Shown: positions 7,819 through 17,230, counted from the first letter of the stretch. The stretch: DNA of 64,000 nucleotides from Treponema denticola (GCF_024400535.1 NZ_CP038800.1:2542001-2606000); one strand, 5' to 3'. The notes: generated from the sequence alone by a model not told the origin. Program-made: numbers and translations.

Positions 7819-10617
7819 TTAAAAAGAAATATTCTGAGCCCAGAAAGGCTTTAAGTCCTCCATGTCCTCATTAGAATAAACTCTTTCTTTCCATTCCTCA
7901 TTTGTCAGACGGTTGGATATGTCTTGTTCAAATTCATAGTAATTAAAACAATAACCTACAGCTATTCTTTTTCCGCCTTGAGCATCGTTTAAGGGAACAT
8001 AGATTCTATAGGGAATACCGACAGCCGTTTCAAGGACAAAGCCTTCTTCTCCATTTGTAAACACATCGGCAACCAAGGCCATGCGCAATTGTTCAGGCTC
8101 AACAACTGCATTTATGGAAGGCATGAGAATACGGGCAAGGAAGCCCGGCATCAAGGATATCCATTTTAGGTCTTTTTCAGAAACGGGCTTATCCGCAATT
8201 TCAAGCTTAACGATATCGGCAGCATGTAAGGCAGCGTCTTTTAACATTTCAAGCTTTTGTAAATTCTTTTCATCTATGAGCTTATAAGGCTTTAATGCAT
8301 TTATAAGAACATCCACAGAAGAAGCAGCGTTTTTCCAAAATGCCAAGTTAGGCTCTATATAGTGAACCGGATTGGGAATCTTCTTTACCCTATAGGTAAG
8401 GTCGGGACCGGGACCGCCTCCAAGCTCTGCGGCAGACTGCTTTGTATATAAAATAGTATCATGCCTTAACTCAGCCCATGTTCCGTGAGCCGACAATAAG
8501 GATTTTACACTCCATGCAGGGCTTTCGGTAAAATAAAAGCCTGAGCCTTGCTCAAAACGGGCTTGCAAGCTTATCTCGTTTAGGGTTTTACCGTAATAAG
8601 TTTTTCCCAATATTTTATCGGGAGAAGCTACTGCTTCTTTTTCGATTTTATCGAGGATTGTTTTTAACTCAGGAAAATCGGAGTAATCTTTTTGAAGCAA
8701 TAAATCGGCAGACTTTGAACCCAGAGCCTTCATAATATCCAACCCCTTAACATGTGCACGGCCATACAGTCTGGGAGAGCTTACCAAGCTGTGAATATAA
8801 GAATCAAGAGTAAACCTCTGACCGAAAAGTCTCCAACCCATTGGAGGCTTTCTTTCTTCATCGGTACCTTCGGAAGCTGTGTAAAAAGCGGAAGAGCCCG
8901 CTATAGCCGGAGGTCTTAACTTTTCGTGAGCCGATTTCATAAATGCAAACAGATTGTTTTTATCGCTTGCCCATTTTTCAAAGTCTTTTACATCATAGCT
9001 TTTCCAGAGGGGCAAGACCTCTTTAAAAGATAGGTCATCGGATAGGCCGATTAAATCGGTTATAGGATCAAAAAGAGCCGACCACTTTTTATAAAGCTCT
9101 TCATCATTTTTTACAAGCTCGGTAATCAAAAGAGCTATGGGTTCCATGTTCAAAGTTAGAGCATAAGCATCGGAAGCAGCTTTACCATCCTGTTCCAAAA
9201 CCTCGGGCCCCTTGTCGGCAATTAAAAAATGAACATGACCGAACCACATCATTGCTCTAAAATAAGCGGACAGGATACCGTTTTTAGTATAGTGACCTCT
9301 CGGTTTATATTGGGAATAATCTTCTTTTGTAAAAGCACCATCCTCAAAAGTAAAAAGAGGAGAGGGCGCAGGGCCTTGAGCCTTATCAATCAGATCTATT
9401 TCTTCACTTACCGTTTTGGGATATTTTGCAAGAACTTCATCTTTATTGGGCTCTTTATAAACAGTTTCATCAGAGCCGTACTCATCTTTTTGAATTACAG
9501 ATTTAGGAGCAAGTTCCAAGAGGGCACGGGCAGTTTGAAAATATAGTTTAGCCTTTTCTAAGGTTTCAGGTCTTACCGTAGGAAAGCCTTTTTTGTTTAC
9601 ATTATTTAAACTATCGTCAAAGGCTGTTACAAGCTCAAGAAGTCTGGGGACAAAAAAATTTTCTTCAATATTTTGCAATGTCCTATCAAAAAGAAGATGC
9701 TTTGCATGGGCCATCAAATCGGTGGTAATAAAAAGTGTAGTGCCGTCATTTCCAAAAAAACTTGAATCATAACTATCTTCATATGATTCGTAATGATAAC
9801 CATAATGATTTCTGTACAAGGCAATCATATCGTCAGCGGACATCATATGAAGCTCATATTCATCGGGTTTAACTTTTTCAAAAATTAGCCTATCCCTCTC
9901 CAAAACAGCTTGATGAGCCTTGCTTAAAAATTCATAACCGAATACCGTATAAAATTCTTTAGGAGCACCGTCGGTCAGATAACGCATAGAAATAACTTGA
10001 TTTATTTTCAAATCATTATTCATACCTGTAAGATCGGCTCCAAAGACAAGACCTTTTTCTCCGTTCCATGTTGTACGGTAAAAATAATTTTGATTTTCTT
10101 GAAACTTAAAAACACCGAAATCGAACTCATCATCGGCATCAAACGGAAGCCTTATCGGTTCTTTTTCAATGTTCAAAACCGTGCCGAACGGAACAGGAAT
10201 TCCCGCAGGCAGCTTTTTTAGGTCTTCTTGAGATTTTAATTCTGCATTAGGATAAAATAAACAAAGATCGCTTCCGACAACAGCTGTCGCTCCTTCTTGC
10301 ACCTTATTGAAAGGGAAAGTTTTAAAAACAAGCTTATCTTTTAAATACTTTTGGTGAGCAGAAGATACATTTGACCTTTTCTCAAATTCTACATTCAAAT
10401 TATTATTATACATTATTTTTTTAAGACATTCCTCTGCAAGCAAAACGCCTTCATGTTCTTCGGCCTCTGATACTTCGGCAATATCCTCTACATTAACTTC
10501 ATTAGGCTCGGCCGTATTGACGGCAGCTTTATTTTCTTTTTTTGCACTGCAAGAAAAAAATAATAAAACAGCTAATACCGCTGCAAAAATAAAAATATTC
10601 TTTTTTAATTGAAACAT
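7819..10617 (-). CDS. Large DUF3160-family lipoprotein
   Basis: A 932-residue protein with a lipoprotein signal (KKNIFIFAAVLAVLLFFSC, Cys23). The next 40 residues are acidic and low in complexity. The rest matches the DUF3160 pattern, including the internal segment GPGPDLTYRVKKIPNPVHYI and MGWRLFGQRFTLDSYI. DUF3160 proteins are large, surface- or periplasm-associated and of unknown function. A classical promoter lies upstream (10684-10656) and the start has GGAGGAG. The MEMO-like lipoprotein downstream probably shares the transcript, which hints at a joint envelope function. Confidence 0.85.
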   Translation of the reverse strand: MFQLKKNIFIFAAVLAVLLFFSCSAKKENKAAVNTAEPNEVNVEDIAEVSEAEEHEGVLLAEECLKKIMYNNNLNVEFEKRSNVSSAHQKYLKDKLVFKTFPFNKVQEGATAVVGSDLCLFYPNAELKSQEDLKKLPAGIPVPFGTVLNIEKEPIRLPFDADDEFDFGVFKFQENQNYFYRTTWNGEKGLVFGADLTGMNNDLKINQVISMRYLTDGAPKEFYTVFGYEFLSKAHQAVLERDRLIFEKVKPDEYELHMMSADDMIALYRNHYGYHYESYEDSYDSSFFGNDGTTLFITTDLMAHAKHLLFDRTLQNIEENFFVPRLLELVTAFDDSLNNVNKKGFPTVRPETLEKAKLYFQTARALLELAPKSVIQKDEYGSDETVYKEPNKDEVLAKYPKTVSEEIDLIDKAQGPAPSPLFTFEDGAFTKEDYSQYKPRGHYTKNGILSAYFRAMMWFGHVHFLIADKGPEVLEQDGKAASDAYALTLNMEPIALLITELVKNDEELYKKWSALFDPITDLIGLSDDLSFKEVLPLWKSYDVKDFEKWASDKNNLFAFMKSAHEKLRPPAIAGSSAFYTASEGTDEERKPPMGWRLFGQRFTLDSYIHSLVSSPRLYGRAHVKGLDIMKALGSKSADLLLQKDYSDFPELKTILDKIEKEAVASPDKILGKTYYGKTLNEISLQARFEQGSGFYFTESPAWSVKSLLSAHGTWAELRHDTILYTKQSAAELGGGPGPDLTYRVKKIPNPVHYIEPNLAFWKNAASSVDVLINALKPYKLIDEKNLQKLEMLKDAALHAADIVKLEIADKPVSEKDLKWISLMPGFLARILMPSINAVVEPEQLRMALVADVFTNGEEGFVLETAVGIPYRIYVPLNDAQGGKRIAVGYCFNYYEFEQDISNRLTNEEWKERVYSNEDMEDLKPFWAQNISF

Positions 10618-10655
10618 TCTAAAACTCCTCCATGAAAACGATATTACATACTTTT

Positions 10656-10684
10656 ATAATAGCACAAACGAACCCGATTGACAA
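10656..10684 (-). promoter_or_regulatory. Promoter for the DUF3160-MEMO operon
   Basis: On the minus strand: TTGTCA (10684-10679), 17-nt spacer, TATTAT (10661-10656). The start at 10617 is 38 bases downstream and has a GGAGGAG site. Confidence 0.65.
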
Positions 10685-10732
10685 GCTAAAGCAAAAAAAA
10701 GAAAATATGCCTTTGAGAGAATACTAAAGATT

Positions 10733-11794
10733 ATGCTGAATAAAGACGATTCCCGTATAAAATTATTAAAAGGCAGGGCTTGGCTTACCGTTCCTCAATT
10801 TGAAAATCATCTTCTCGACGAATTGGGAATTCCGCATACGGATAAACCTCTGGAAATTACCCAACTTCCAAAAGATGCACGAATTTACGGAAATATTATT
10901 TACAGAGAAAGTTTTCCAAAAAATGTTTTTTGGAACCGCCTTTGTATGAAAGAACCTTTTATAGCCGAGTTTTCAAGCATAAGCGAAGCTGCCGATATTT
11001 TGCGTTCAATCCAGAGAAACTGGGTTTTTGTTCCATTTAACTGTTTTAGACGTGCAGAGCTCATCGAAAAAAAGCTTCCCTTTATCAGCAAAAAAGAAAG
11101 GACATTCCCCTACGATGTTCCGTCAGCCGAAATGGGAATCTGGACCCTCTTAAACGAAAACCAAATTTTCGCTTCTGCAAAAACTTCTAGTCCCTTCCCG
11201 CGGGGAGAAATTTTCTTTAAGGAAGATAAGATAAATCCGCCGAGCCGAGCCTACTTAAAAATGTGGGAAGCCTTAACTCTCTTAAATTTTTACTTAAAAA
11301 AATATCAAGAGAAAAATGGCCTTTCTGAAAAGGCCGAAACCATGGCCGCAGCTTCTTCCCAAAAAAAGGATCCCCTGCCGGCAGCCGATTCCCTCTGCCT
11401 TGATGCCGGAGCCTGCCCGGGAGGCTGGAGCTGGGTGCTGGACAGTTTGGGCTGCAAGATTATCGCAATCGACAGAAGCCCCTTGAGGCCCGATTTAATG
11501 GCAAAAAAAAATATAGAATTTATAAAACATGATGCCTTCACCTTAAAGCCGGAAGAAATAGGAAAAATAGATTGGCTTTGCTCCGATGTAATCTGCTATC
11601 CTCCCAGGCTTTATGATTGGGTTATAAAATGGATTGACTCGGGCCTTTGCGAAAAATTTATTTGCACAATAAAGATGCAGGGAGAGCCCGATAACGAAAC
11701 CGTTAAAAAGTTTGCGGCAATTCCGAACTCGAAGATTGTCCATCTTACGGCAAACAAACACGAACTAACCTGGCTAAAAGCCCCATTCATATAA
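10733..11794 (+). CDS. RlmM/FtsJ-like SAM-dependent RNA methyltransferase
   Basis: A 353-residue protein. The C-terminal half is a Rossmann methyltransferase: LCLDAGACPGGWSWVL is the SAM-binding motif I, IIAIDRSPL the acidic motif, and DWLCSDVICYPPRLYDW the catalytic-region motif. KMQGEPDNE supplies the third Lys-containing motif of the FtsJ/RrmJ group. The N-terminal 180 residues are probably the substrate-binding part. The arrangement is like RlmM, which 2'-O-methylates C2498 of 23S rRNA, but the target here is inferred. The ribosome-binding site is poor. The gene is divergent from the DUF3160 operon. Confidence 0.75.
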   Translation: MLNKDDSRIKLLKGRAWLTVPQFENHLLDELGIPHTDKPLEITQLPKDARIYGNIIYRESFPKNVFWNRLCMKEPFIAEFSSISEAADILRSIQRNWVFVPFNCFRRAELIEKKLPFISKKERTFPYDVPSAEMGIWTLLNENQIFASAKTSSPFPRGEIFFKEDKINPPSRAYLKMWEALTLLNFYLKKYQEKNGLSEKAETMAAASSQKKDPLPAADSLCLDAGACPGGWSWVLDSLGCKIIAIDRSPLRPDLMAKKNIEFIKHDAFTLKPEEIGKIDWLCSDVICYPPRLYDWVIKWIDSGLCEKFICTIKMQGEPDNETVKKFAAIPNSKIVHLTANKHELTWLKAPFI

Positions 11795-11813
11795 AGCAAA
11801 AAACACCGAAAGA

Positions 11814-11914
11814 AACCGCGGAGAACGCCAAGACCGCAAAGCTTAATTAAAGAATCTCTATGAAGACTCCTTTAAAATTTCTTCGCGTCCCTCGCGAACT
11901 TGGCGGTTAAATTA
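11814..11914. repeat. Dispersed intergenic repeat, imperfect palindrome
   Basis: The left arm AACCGCGGAGAACGCCAAG (11814-11832) and the right arm ending in CGAACTTGGCGGTT (11895-11908) form a long imperfect hairpin. A related single arm occurs at 17231-17276 (TTCTTTGCGTTCTTTGCG...CCGCGGTTAAATTA). Both copies end in GCGGTTAAATTAAA and lie just downstream of genes. It contains no open frame. Confidence 0.6.
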
Positions 11915-11935
11915 AACAGTTATAACTGTAAACTC

Positions 11936-12580
11936 TTATTTACCGAAAAAGCTGCGCTGCCCTGCTTTTACCCATCGTCCGGGACTTCGGGACAAAACCG
12001 GTGAAGCTATCTGATTGCATATCCAATCGACAAAGGTCTCATCTTCAAAACCTTCAAGTTTTACCAAAAGTGTTTGCACACCGGGAAGGTCTGCCTTTCT
12101 TACAGCATCAACCGTTTCTTCTGCAATACGGGCAAAAGCCGCAGAGGCAGCCGAAACATTAGGATTACCGCAAGGAATATCCGCATCGCGGTGAACAAAG
12201 ATTAAGCGGCCTTGTGCTTTTTTTATATAGTAGTTTTTTAAAACAAGGGAAAGAGCGGCATTTGCCGAAACAAGATCGCTTATAGTCTTGTCTATTGAAA
12301 GGGCTTCCGTTACCGAATATATTTTGGAATAAGCCGGAGCATCAAAAACTAAAACTGATGTATCAGCTGCAATATTTATATTTTTTAGTTTAAGAGGAAT
12401 AGCTTGTAAAGAAAAAAGAGATGAACGGTTCCACTCTATTTCGGTAGTAGTACTCTTTGTTTCATCGTCTCCCCGATATTCCGATGTCAGACAAACCTTT
12501 AAGCCCTTATCTCTAAGGCGGTTTGCAAGGTCTTGAGAAAACTTTAATCTATTATCCGTTATAAAAATTCCTGAATCCAT
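11936..12580 (-). CDS. Degenerate SDR-like (short-chain dehydrogenase fold) protein
   Basis: A 214-residue protein. The order of elements follows a short-chain dehydrogenase: a beta-alpha start (SGIFITDNRLKFSQDLANRL), VLVFDAPAYS where SDRs have the NAG motif, LVSANAALSLVLKNYY, then GRLIFVHRD, and NVSAASAAFARIAEETVDAV where the catalytic YxxxK helix should be. The glycine-rich nucleotide loop and the Tyr-Lys pair are both missing. It may be a pseudoenzyme. The start lies 6 bases after a -10 box and has no ribosome-binding site. I am fairly sure of the gene, less of the fold. Confidence 0.6.
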   Translation of the reverse strand: MDSGIFITDNRLKFSQDLANRLRDKGLKVCLTSEYRGDDETKSTTTEIEWNRSSLFSLQAIPLKLKNINIAADTSVLVFDAPAYSKIYSVTEALSIDKTISDLVSANAALSLVLKNYYIKKAQGRLIFVHRDADIPCGNPNVSAASAAFARIAEETVDAVRKADLPGVQTLLVKLEGFEDETFVDWICNQIASPVLSRSPGRWVKAGQRSFFGK

Positions 12581-12586
12581 ATCTAA

Positions 12587-12616
12587 AATGTACCATAATT
12601 ATCTATCTGCCGTCAA
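12587..12616 (-). promoter_or_regulatory. Promoter, leaderless arrangement, for the SDR-like gene
   Basis: Minus strand: TTGACG (12616-12611), 18-nt spacer, TACATT (12592-12587). The ATG at 12580 begins after a gap of 6 bases, so the transcript should start at or next to the start codon. Confidence 0.5.
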
Positions 12617-12642
12617 TGACTTATCAATCACTAAACAGCCGT

Positions 12643-13527
12643 TTACTTTATTTTTTGTTTAAAGCCGAGGCCGTAAACTTCCTGCATATCGCAGACCATG
12701 ATAAAAGCCTTTTCATCTATTTCGGTTATTATTTCTTTTGCTCTGACAAATTGAGCACGGCTTACAACACAGAGCAGCACAGGCCGATCCTGCTTTGAAT
12801 ACATGCCTTCTCCTTTAAGGAGGGTAACACCTCTTTCCAATTTATTCATAAGAGCGTCTCCGATTTCATCCGGCTTAGAGCTGACAATGAAAAAGCCTTT
12901 AAAGTAACTTAAACCGTCAAGAATCATATCCGCTATCTTTGTACAAAAGAAAAGAGCTATTAAAGAATAAAGTGAGGTGTTAGGATTATTATCTACAACA
13001 CCTGCAAAGGCTACTATTACAAAATCGGCTATAGCCATTCCCTTTGCTATACTTAATCCGGGAAAATGCTTGTTTACAATAGCTCCTGCAAGATCTGTTC
13101 CCCCTGTAGTAGCGCCGCGTTTAAACACAATCCCTAAACCTACGCCTAATAGGATCCCTCCGAAAGTTGCCTGTAAAAAAAGGTCATTGGTAAACACAAA
13201 ATCTTGGGGCAAAATAGCCAAGACCCCCGAAAGCACCAAAATAGAAAGGAGGGTAAAAATGGCGGACTTTTTACCTAGAAGTTTTGCTCCAAAAATAAAT
13301 AAAGGAACATTTATAATTAAATTCGATATGTAAACTCTTATACCGGTCAGTTTTTCGATTGCAACCGACAAACCGCTGACACCGCCCGGTGCAATTGTTC
13401 CGGGGATAAGAAAAAACTGTAAAGCTACGGCAGCTATTATACTTCCGGCAGAAACCCAAAAAGTATCCAGCAAGACACCTATAACAAACTTTGTAGAAAG
13501 ATGTTTGGCGGGTAATATTTTATTCAT
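12643..13527 (-). CDS. YitT-family membrane protein (DUF161 plus DUF2179)
   Basis: A 294-residue integral membrane protein. Five to six membrane helices lie in the first 200 residues, with the family-specific GTIAPGGVSGLSVAIEKLTG and GIVFKRGATTGGTDLAGAIV. The last 80 residues form the soluble DUF2179 domain (FFIVSSKPDEIGDALMNKLE). The family is of unknown transport function. I prefer the second ATG (13527) because GGAG at 13544-13541 is 10 bases from it but almost touches the first ATG (13536). An extended -10 box (TGTAGTATAAT) lies at about 13600-13590. Confidence 0.88.
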   Translation of the reverse strand: MNKILPAKHLSTKFVIGVLLDTFWVSAGSIIAAVALQFFLIPGTIAPGGVSGLSVAIEKLTGIRVYISNLIINVPLFIFGAKLLGKKSAIFTLLSILVLSGVLAILPQDFVFTNDLFLQATFGGILLGVGLGIVFKRGATTGGTDLAGAIVNKHFPGLSIAKGMAIADFVIVAFAGVVDNNPNTSLYSLIALFFCTKIADMILDGLSYFKGFFIVSSKPDEIGDALMNKLERGVTLLKGEGMYSKQDRPVLLCVVSRAQFVRAKEIITEIDEKAFIMVCDMQEVYGLGFKQKIK

Positions 13528-13687
13528 AATGTACATTCTCCAAATAATAGAATTTTTTATACAGAACAGATACGAATTTACAAACAGAAATTATACTACA
13601 CCATTTTCTTAAAAAAATCAACAGAGGCACCAGACAAACAACATATAATTTCTCGTTCTGAATAAACGGATAAAACAACACGCATAG

Positions 13688-13716
13688 TTGACAGTTCCAC
13701 CCCTTTACCCTATAAT
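13688..13716 (+). promoter_or_regulatory. Perfect consensus promoter
   Basis: TTGACA (13688-13693), 17-nt spacer, TATAAT (13711-13716). This is an exact match to the sigma-70 consensus in both boxes and spacing. No good coding frame follows before the chemoreceptor at 14262, so it would give that gene a leader of about 540 bases or produce a separate non-coding RNA. Confidence 0.65.
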
Positions 13717-13779
13717 ACCGCCCATGCTGCAACACGGTATTTTGTTAGAAAAAAAATTAAACTTTTTCTCGAAAACTAC

Positions 13780-13807
13780 TAGACAAAATAAAAAAAATGG
13801 TTATACT
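13780..13807 (+). promoter_or_regulatory. Second promoter upstream of the chemoreceptor leader
   Basis: TAGACA (13780-13785), 16-nt spacer, TATACT (13802-13807), in the same direction as the perfect promoter 92 bases upstream. Confidence 0.4.
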
Positions 13808-14009
13808 ACCCGATTTTTGCAAACAAATGGATATCTGTGCTGCCGATTACCTATTTTCAAAAAAAACTATTTCAAAGAGCACACAGAAAAACTATTCTCA
13901 AAAATAATTCCCGACAAGAAGCCGGAGGTTTTAAACAATAACAAGTTTGTACAACAAATTAAAACAACAAACTTGCAATTAATAAATATACAAGGAGGTA
14001 TTTCATTAG

Positions 14010-14196
14010 CCGGCACGGATGCCGGTGATTCCAAACTTGCAAGAGTTTTGCTAATGCAAAACTCTAAGCTGAAAAATGTACAAGGATGTACATTCCCCAA
14101 CCGCCATGGACGGCGGTGGTTCCAAACTTCCAAGAGTTTTAGACGCAAGTCTAAAACTCTAAGCTGAAAAATGTACAAGGATGTACATTTTTCAGC
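14010..14196 (+). repeat. Tandem 91-bp units, each with three hairpins
   Basis: Two units share TTCCAAACTT at 14029 and 14120, giving a 91-bp period. Unit 1 hairpins: CCGGCA/TGCCGG (14010-14025), AGAGTTTTGC/GCAAAACTCT (14042-14065), AATGTACA/TGTACATT (14075-14094). Unit 2: ACCGCC/GGCGGT (14100-14117), AGAGTTTTAGAC/GTCTAAAACTCT (14133-14160), GCTGAAAAATGTACA/TGTACATTTTTCAGC (14163-14196). The stems differ in sequence between units but stay paired, which points to selection for structure or to palindromic elements that insert as units. The third hairpin has an AGGA loop in both units. Confidence 0.8.
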
Positions 14197-14261
14197 GGAT
14201 GTCTTAAGGATTGGGACAATTCAATCCAAAAAACATAATAATCCTAAAAGAGGAGATTAAA

Positions 14262-16361
14262 ATGAAAGAGAAACATCGTTTTTCATTGCGGAACAAATTG
14301 ATGATTGTGTTCAGTGCATTGATTTTTGTAGTCGGGACTATTCTTACCCTTATAGCATTGCGTACTGCCCGAAAAGCTGTAAGCGAAAAGATTGAAACGC
14401 ATCTGATTGACAAAGCAACAGATACGGCAGAAATTCTTGACGGTCGCGTAACTGCTTTATGGCAATTTTTTGAAGGACTTGCCCGGATGCCTGCCTTCCG
14501 TAATACTGAACTGTCCTATGCAGAAAAAGCAGTGCGTCTGGAAAAAGAGATTGCCTTTAACGAAGATCTCTTCGATCCGGTTATTGCCGACTCACATGGT
14601 AATATGTACTCTTCAGATGGCAGAGTTATCTCAATTAAAGAATACGGCTGGTTTAAAGCCTCTATGAGTGGGAAAAATTTTTTGTCGGAACCGTTTATTG
14701 CCGTTATGAGCAGTAAATTTATTTTAACCATTTCAGTCCCGTTATATGACAATAACCGCAATATCATAGGTGTTTTGGCAGCGGATATTGATGCAAAAAA
14801 ACTTTCGGAACTAATTGACGATATCGTAGTCGGCAAGACAGGCGAATGTTATATTCTGGATAAGTCAGGAACCACCATCGCAGATAAAGATTTCAACCTA
14901 GTTAAGACGCGTTCAAATGCCCGTGAAGAAGCTAAAACCGATTCATCACTCGCGTCGTGTGCCGCTTTCGAAAAAATGGCAGTAGAGATTGACGAACCTT
15001 CTGTAGGATATTATGAATATAAAGGGGAAAATTTTATTGCTTCGTATGCCACGATGAAAACAACTGACTGGACTATTATTATAAATGCCCCCGTAAACGA
15101 ATTCATGGGAACCGTCAATGAACTTCGGATTAAAATGCTGGTTATTGGAGCAATAACTTTAGCAGCCGCTCTAATTGTTGTCTTTTTTGTTGCCCGCCAC
15201 ATGATAAAACCTATAAAGGTTGTCGTTGAGGCCCTTAAAGATATAGCCCAAGGTGAAGGGGATTTAACCGTCCGCCTGCCCGTACACGGCAACGATGAAG
15301 TTACCGATTTATCTGAATACTTCAATGAAACAATAGAAAAAATCGGCTCGTCGATTAAAACCGTCGGCAAAAATACTATAGACATGACAAATATCGGTAA
15401 CGAACTTGCAAGCAATATGACTGAAACGGCAAGTGCTGTACACCAAATAAGTGCGAACATCGACGGGGTAAAGCAGCAAGCCCTTACACAGGCGGCAAGC
15501 GTCAGCGAAACGGCGGCTACCATCGAAGAAATTATCCGCACCATAAAACAGCTGAACAGCAATATTGAAAATCAAGCGGCGAGTGTTGCAGAGTCTTCTT
15601 CCGCCGTCGAGCAAATGGTAGGAAACATAGCTTCTATCACACAGACTCTCGGTAAAACCGATGATGTTATAAAAACCCTTGCAAACGCTACGGCTGACGG
15701 CAAGGAAACAGTTACAGGAGCAAACACTGTTACCCAGCGTATTGCCGAAGAGTCAGGAGGTCTATTGGAAGCCTCAAGTGTTATACAACACATTGCAAGC
15801 CAGACCAACCTTTTGGCGATGAATGCTGCAATCGAAGCCGCTCATGCAGGTGAAGCGGGCAAGGGCTTTGCCGTCGTTGCCGACGAAATTCGTAAGCTCG
15901 CTGAAGAGTCTTCCAGTCAAGGTAAAACCATTACCGAAACGCTTAAAGTGCTTTCAGGAGAAATTGAAACTCTTTCATACTCTGCAAAAACGGCAGAAGA
16001 AAAGTTCAATGCCATTTTCGCCCTTTCAGAGCATGTCAAAACGATGAGCCAAAATCTAATGAACGCTATGCGCGAGCAGGAAAACGGCAGCAAGGAAGTA
16101 CTTACTGCTATCCGCGACATCAATATGGTAACAAATCAAGTAAATGACGGTTCTGCCGAAATGCTCCGCGGCGGTGAGAATGTTGCTCAGGAGATGCAAA
16201 AACTCGATGAACTTACCCGCGTCATCACCGACAGTATGAACGAGATGGCCTCCGGTGCCGTACAGATTAGCAATGCCGTACAGGAAGTAAACACGATAAG
16301 CCAAAAAAATAAAGAGAGCATTGAAAATCTTTCTAAAGAAGTCGGAAAATTTAAAGTTTAA
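14262..16361 (+). CDS. Methyl-accepting chemotaxis protein with dCache sensor
   Basis: A 699-residue chemoreceptor. A first membrane helix at about 11-30 is followed by a periplasmic double-Cache domain (about 35-280) containing [18 protein letters not shown] and [18 protein letters not shown] second membrane helix lies at 287-309, then a HAMP region, and the cytoplasmic signalling coiled coil. The hairpin tip that contacts CheA/CheW reads [20 protein letters not shown] at about 520-540. The start was set at ATG 14262, which has AGAGGAG eight bases before it. It senses an unknown ligand. It is closely similar to the chemoreceptor at 60028-62148, especially in the signalling half. The long hairpin-rich leader upstream is unusual. 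Confidence 0.95.
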   Translation: MKEKHRFSLRNKLMIVFSALIFVVGTILTLIALRTARKAVSEKIETHLIDKATDTAEILDGRVTALWQFFEGLARMPAFRNTELSYAEKAVRLEKEIAFNEDLFDPVIADSHGNMYSSDGRVISIKEYGWFKASMSGKNFLSEPFIAVMSSKFILTISVPLYDNNRNIIGVLAADIDAKKLSELIDDIVVGKTGECYILDKSGTTIADKDFNLVKTRSNAREEAKTDSSLASCAAFEKMAVEIDEPSVGYYEYKGENFIASYATMKTTDWTIIINAPVNEFMGTVNELRIKMLVIGAITLAAALIVVFFVARHMIKPIKVVVEALKDIAQGEGDLTVRLPVHGNDEVTDLSEYFNETIEKIGSSIKTVGKNTIDMTNIGNELASNMTETASAVHQISANIDGVKQQALTQAASVSETAATIEEIIRTIKQLNSNIENQAASVAESSSAVEQMVGNIASITQTLGKTDDVIKTLANATADGKETVTGANTVTQRIAEESGGLLEASSVIQHIASQTNLLAMNAAIEAAHAGEAGKGFAVVADEIRKLAEESSSQGKTITETLKVLSGEIETLSYSAKTAEEKFNAIFALSEHVKTMSQNLMNAMREQENGSKEVLTAIRDINMVTNQVNDGSAEMLRGGENVAQEMQKLDELTRVITDSMNEMASGAVQISNAVQEVNTISQKNKESIENLSKEVGKFKV

Positions 16362-16370
16362 ATTAATTAA

Positions 16371-16430
16371 TAATGTGTAATGAATAATCGGTAATCGATA
16401 GCTGATAACTTAATTACTCATTACACATTA
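16371..16430 (+). terminator. Inverted repeat after the chemoreceptor, possible terminator
   Basis: A 13-bp perfect stem (TAATGTGTAATGA at 16371-16383 with TCATTACACATTA at 16418-16430) encloses a 34-nt loop. The stem is A+T-rich and lacks a T-run, so it may be a palindromic repeat that serves as a weak terminator between the convergent genes. Confidence 0.4.
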
Positions 16431-16477
16431 ACCCTTATCGATTAATGTACTTTTATTAGGCCATGTTCAAAACATTT

Positions 16478-17071
16478 TTAAAATAAATGCAGATAAATTT
16501 GATTTCCTACTTTTTCAAATTTATATTTAAAATTTCCGGTATTTTTGATTCCTATTGGTAGACTATTTAATTCGTCATCTGTTTTAGAAATTTCCAGTTG
16601 CCATGCATATATGTCTATTTCCTTTGATGACAGATGGGTGTTGTGTATGCTTTCTATTTTGGTAGAACTAAATAATGGAATATAATGCTCGACATAGTAG
16701 CTATTTAAAGAACACGGCAAAGCCGGTATATTTGATAAAAAAATATCTTTACCGGTTTGGTTTATAGCTTTTATTTTTTTCGGTATATCATTTTCTAAAA
16801 TTAATTCCGAGCCGGTTTTTTTTATTATTTTTGCCCCGTTCACACTTATTAAGTCACATTCTCCTTTGGTATAAAGATTCAATGTATAAGAAGACTTGGC
16901 CTTTATCATATAATTAAGATGTTTTCTTTTTTTTCCTGTTTCATAACAATCGTTAACAGAGATAACAATATTCCAATTAGAATTATTTTTAACAACAAAT
17001 GGTGTTGTTTTATAAAAAGAGCATCCAAAAAGAGAAAGTAAAAATAATAGAACTAAAATAATCTTTTTCAT
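16478..17071 (-). CDS. Hypothetical lipoprotein
   Basis: I do not recognise this 197-residue protein. It has a textbook lipoprotein signal (MKKIILVLLFLLSLFGC, lipobox LFGC, Cys17). The mature part is rich in beta-strand patterns (VVKNNSNWNIVISVNDCYET) with Asn and Lys, and has no recognisable motif. The start has GGAGAACAGAAAATG. It is a single gene, convergent with the chemoreceptor and followed upstream by a copy of a dispersed repeat. Confidence 0.7.
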   Translation of the reverse strand: MKKIILVLLFLLSLFGCSFYKTTPFVVKNNSNWNIVISVNDCYETGKKRKHLNYMIKAKSSYTLNLYTKGECDLISVNGAKIIKKTGSELILENDIPKKIKAINQTGKDIFLSNIPALPCSLNSYYVEHYIPLFSSTKIESIHNTHLSSKEIDIYAWQLEISKTDDELNSLPIGIKNTGNFKYKFEKVGNQIYLHLF

Positions 17072-17230
17072 TTTCTGTTCTCCTTATAAAATGTATTTTA
17101 CCTTATTTTTACATCGTGGTCAATGACTAAAAACATAGATAGCCGCTTCCAATGGTAACGATGAGCTGATAATAGGCCGATGGTTTTAAAAAGAGCACCA
17201 AGGATAATTTAAGATGTCCTTTACAAAGAC

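Larger units (their letters stand above)
13717..14261 (+). other. Long structured leader upstream of a chemoreceptor gene
   Basis: This gene-free stretch holds a second promoter-like pair, a 9-bp hairpin (CAAGTTTGT at 13942-13950 with ACAAACTTG at 13967-13975), and a tandem array of six hairpins (14010-14196). A frame covering 13688-14167 exists, but it has no ribosome-binding site and its second half is made of the palindromes, so I do not call a protein. The chemoreceptor's own AGAGGAG site starts at 14249. Confidence 0.6.

Noticed and set aside
13688-14167. Open frame of 159 codons before the first chemoreceptor
   Set aside because: The frame begins in a promoter -35 box and its second half is made of palindromic repeat units; there is no ribosome-binding site.
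13867-14178. Minus-strand frame of 103 codons over the hairpin array
   Set aside because: It is the mirror reading of the palindromes, with no start signal.
14010-14196. CRISPR array
   Set aside because: Only two units are present, the units are palindromic throughout and there are no unique spacers or cas genes.
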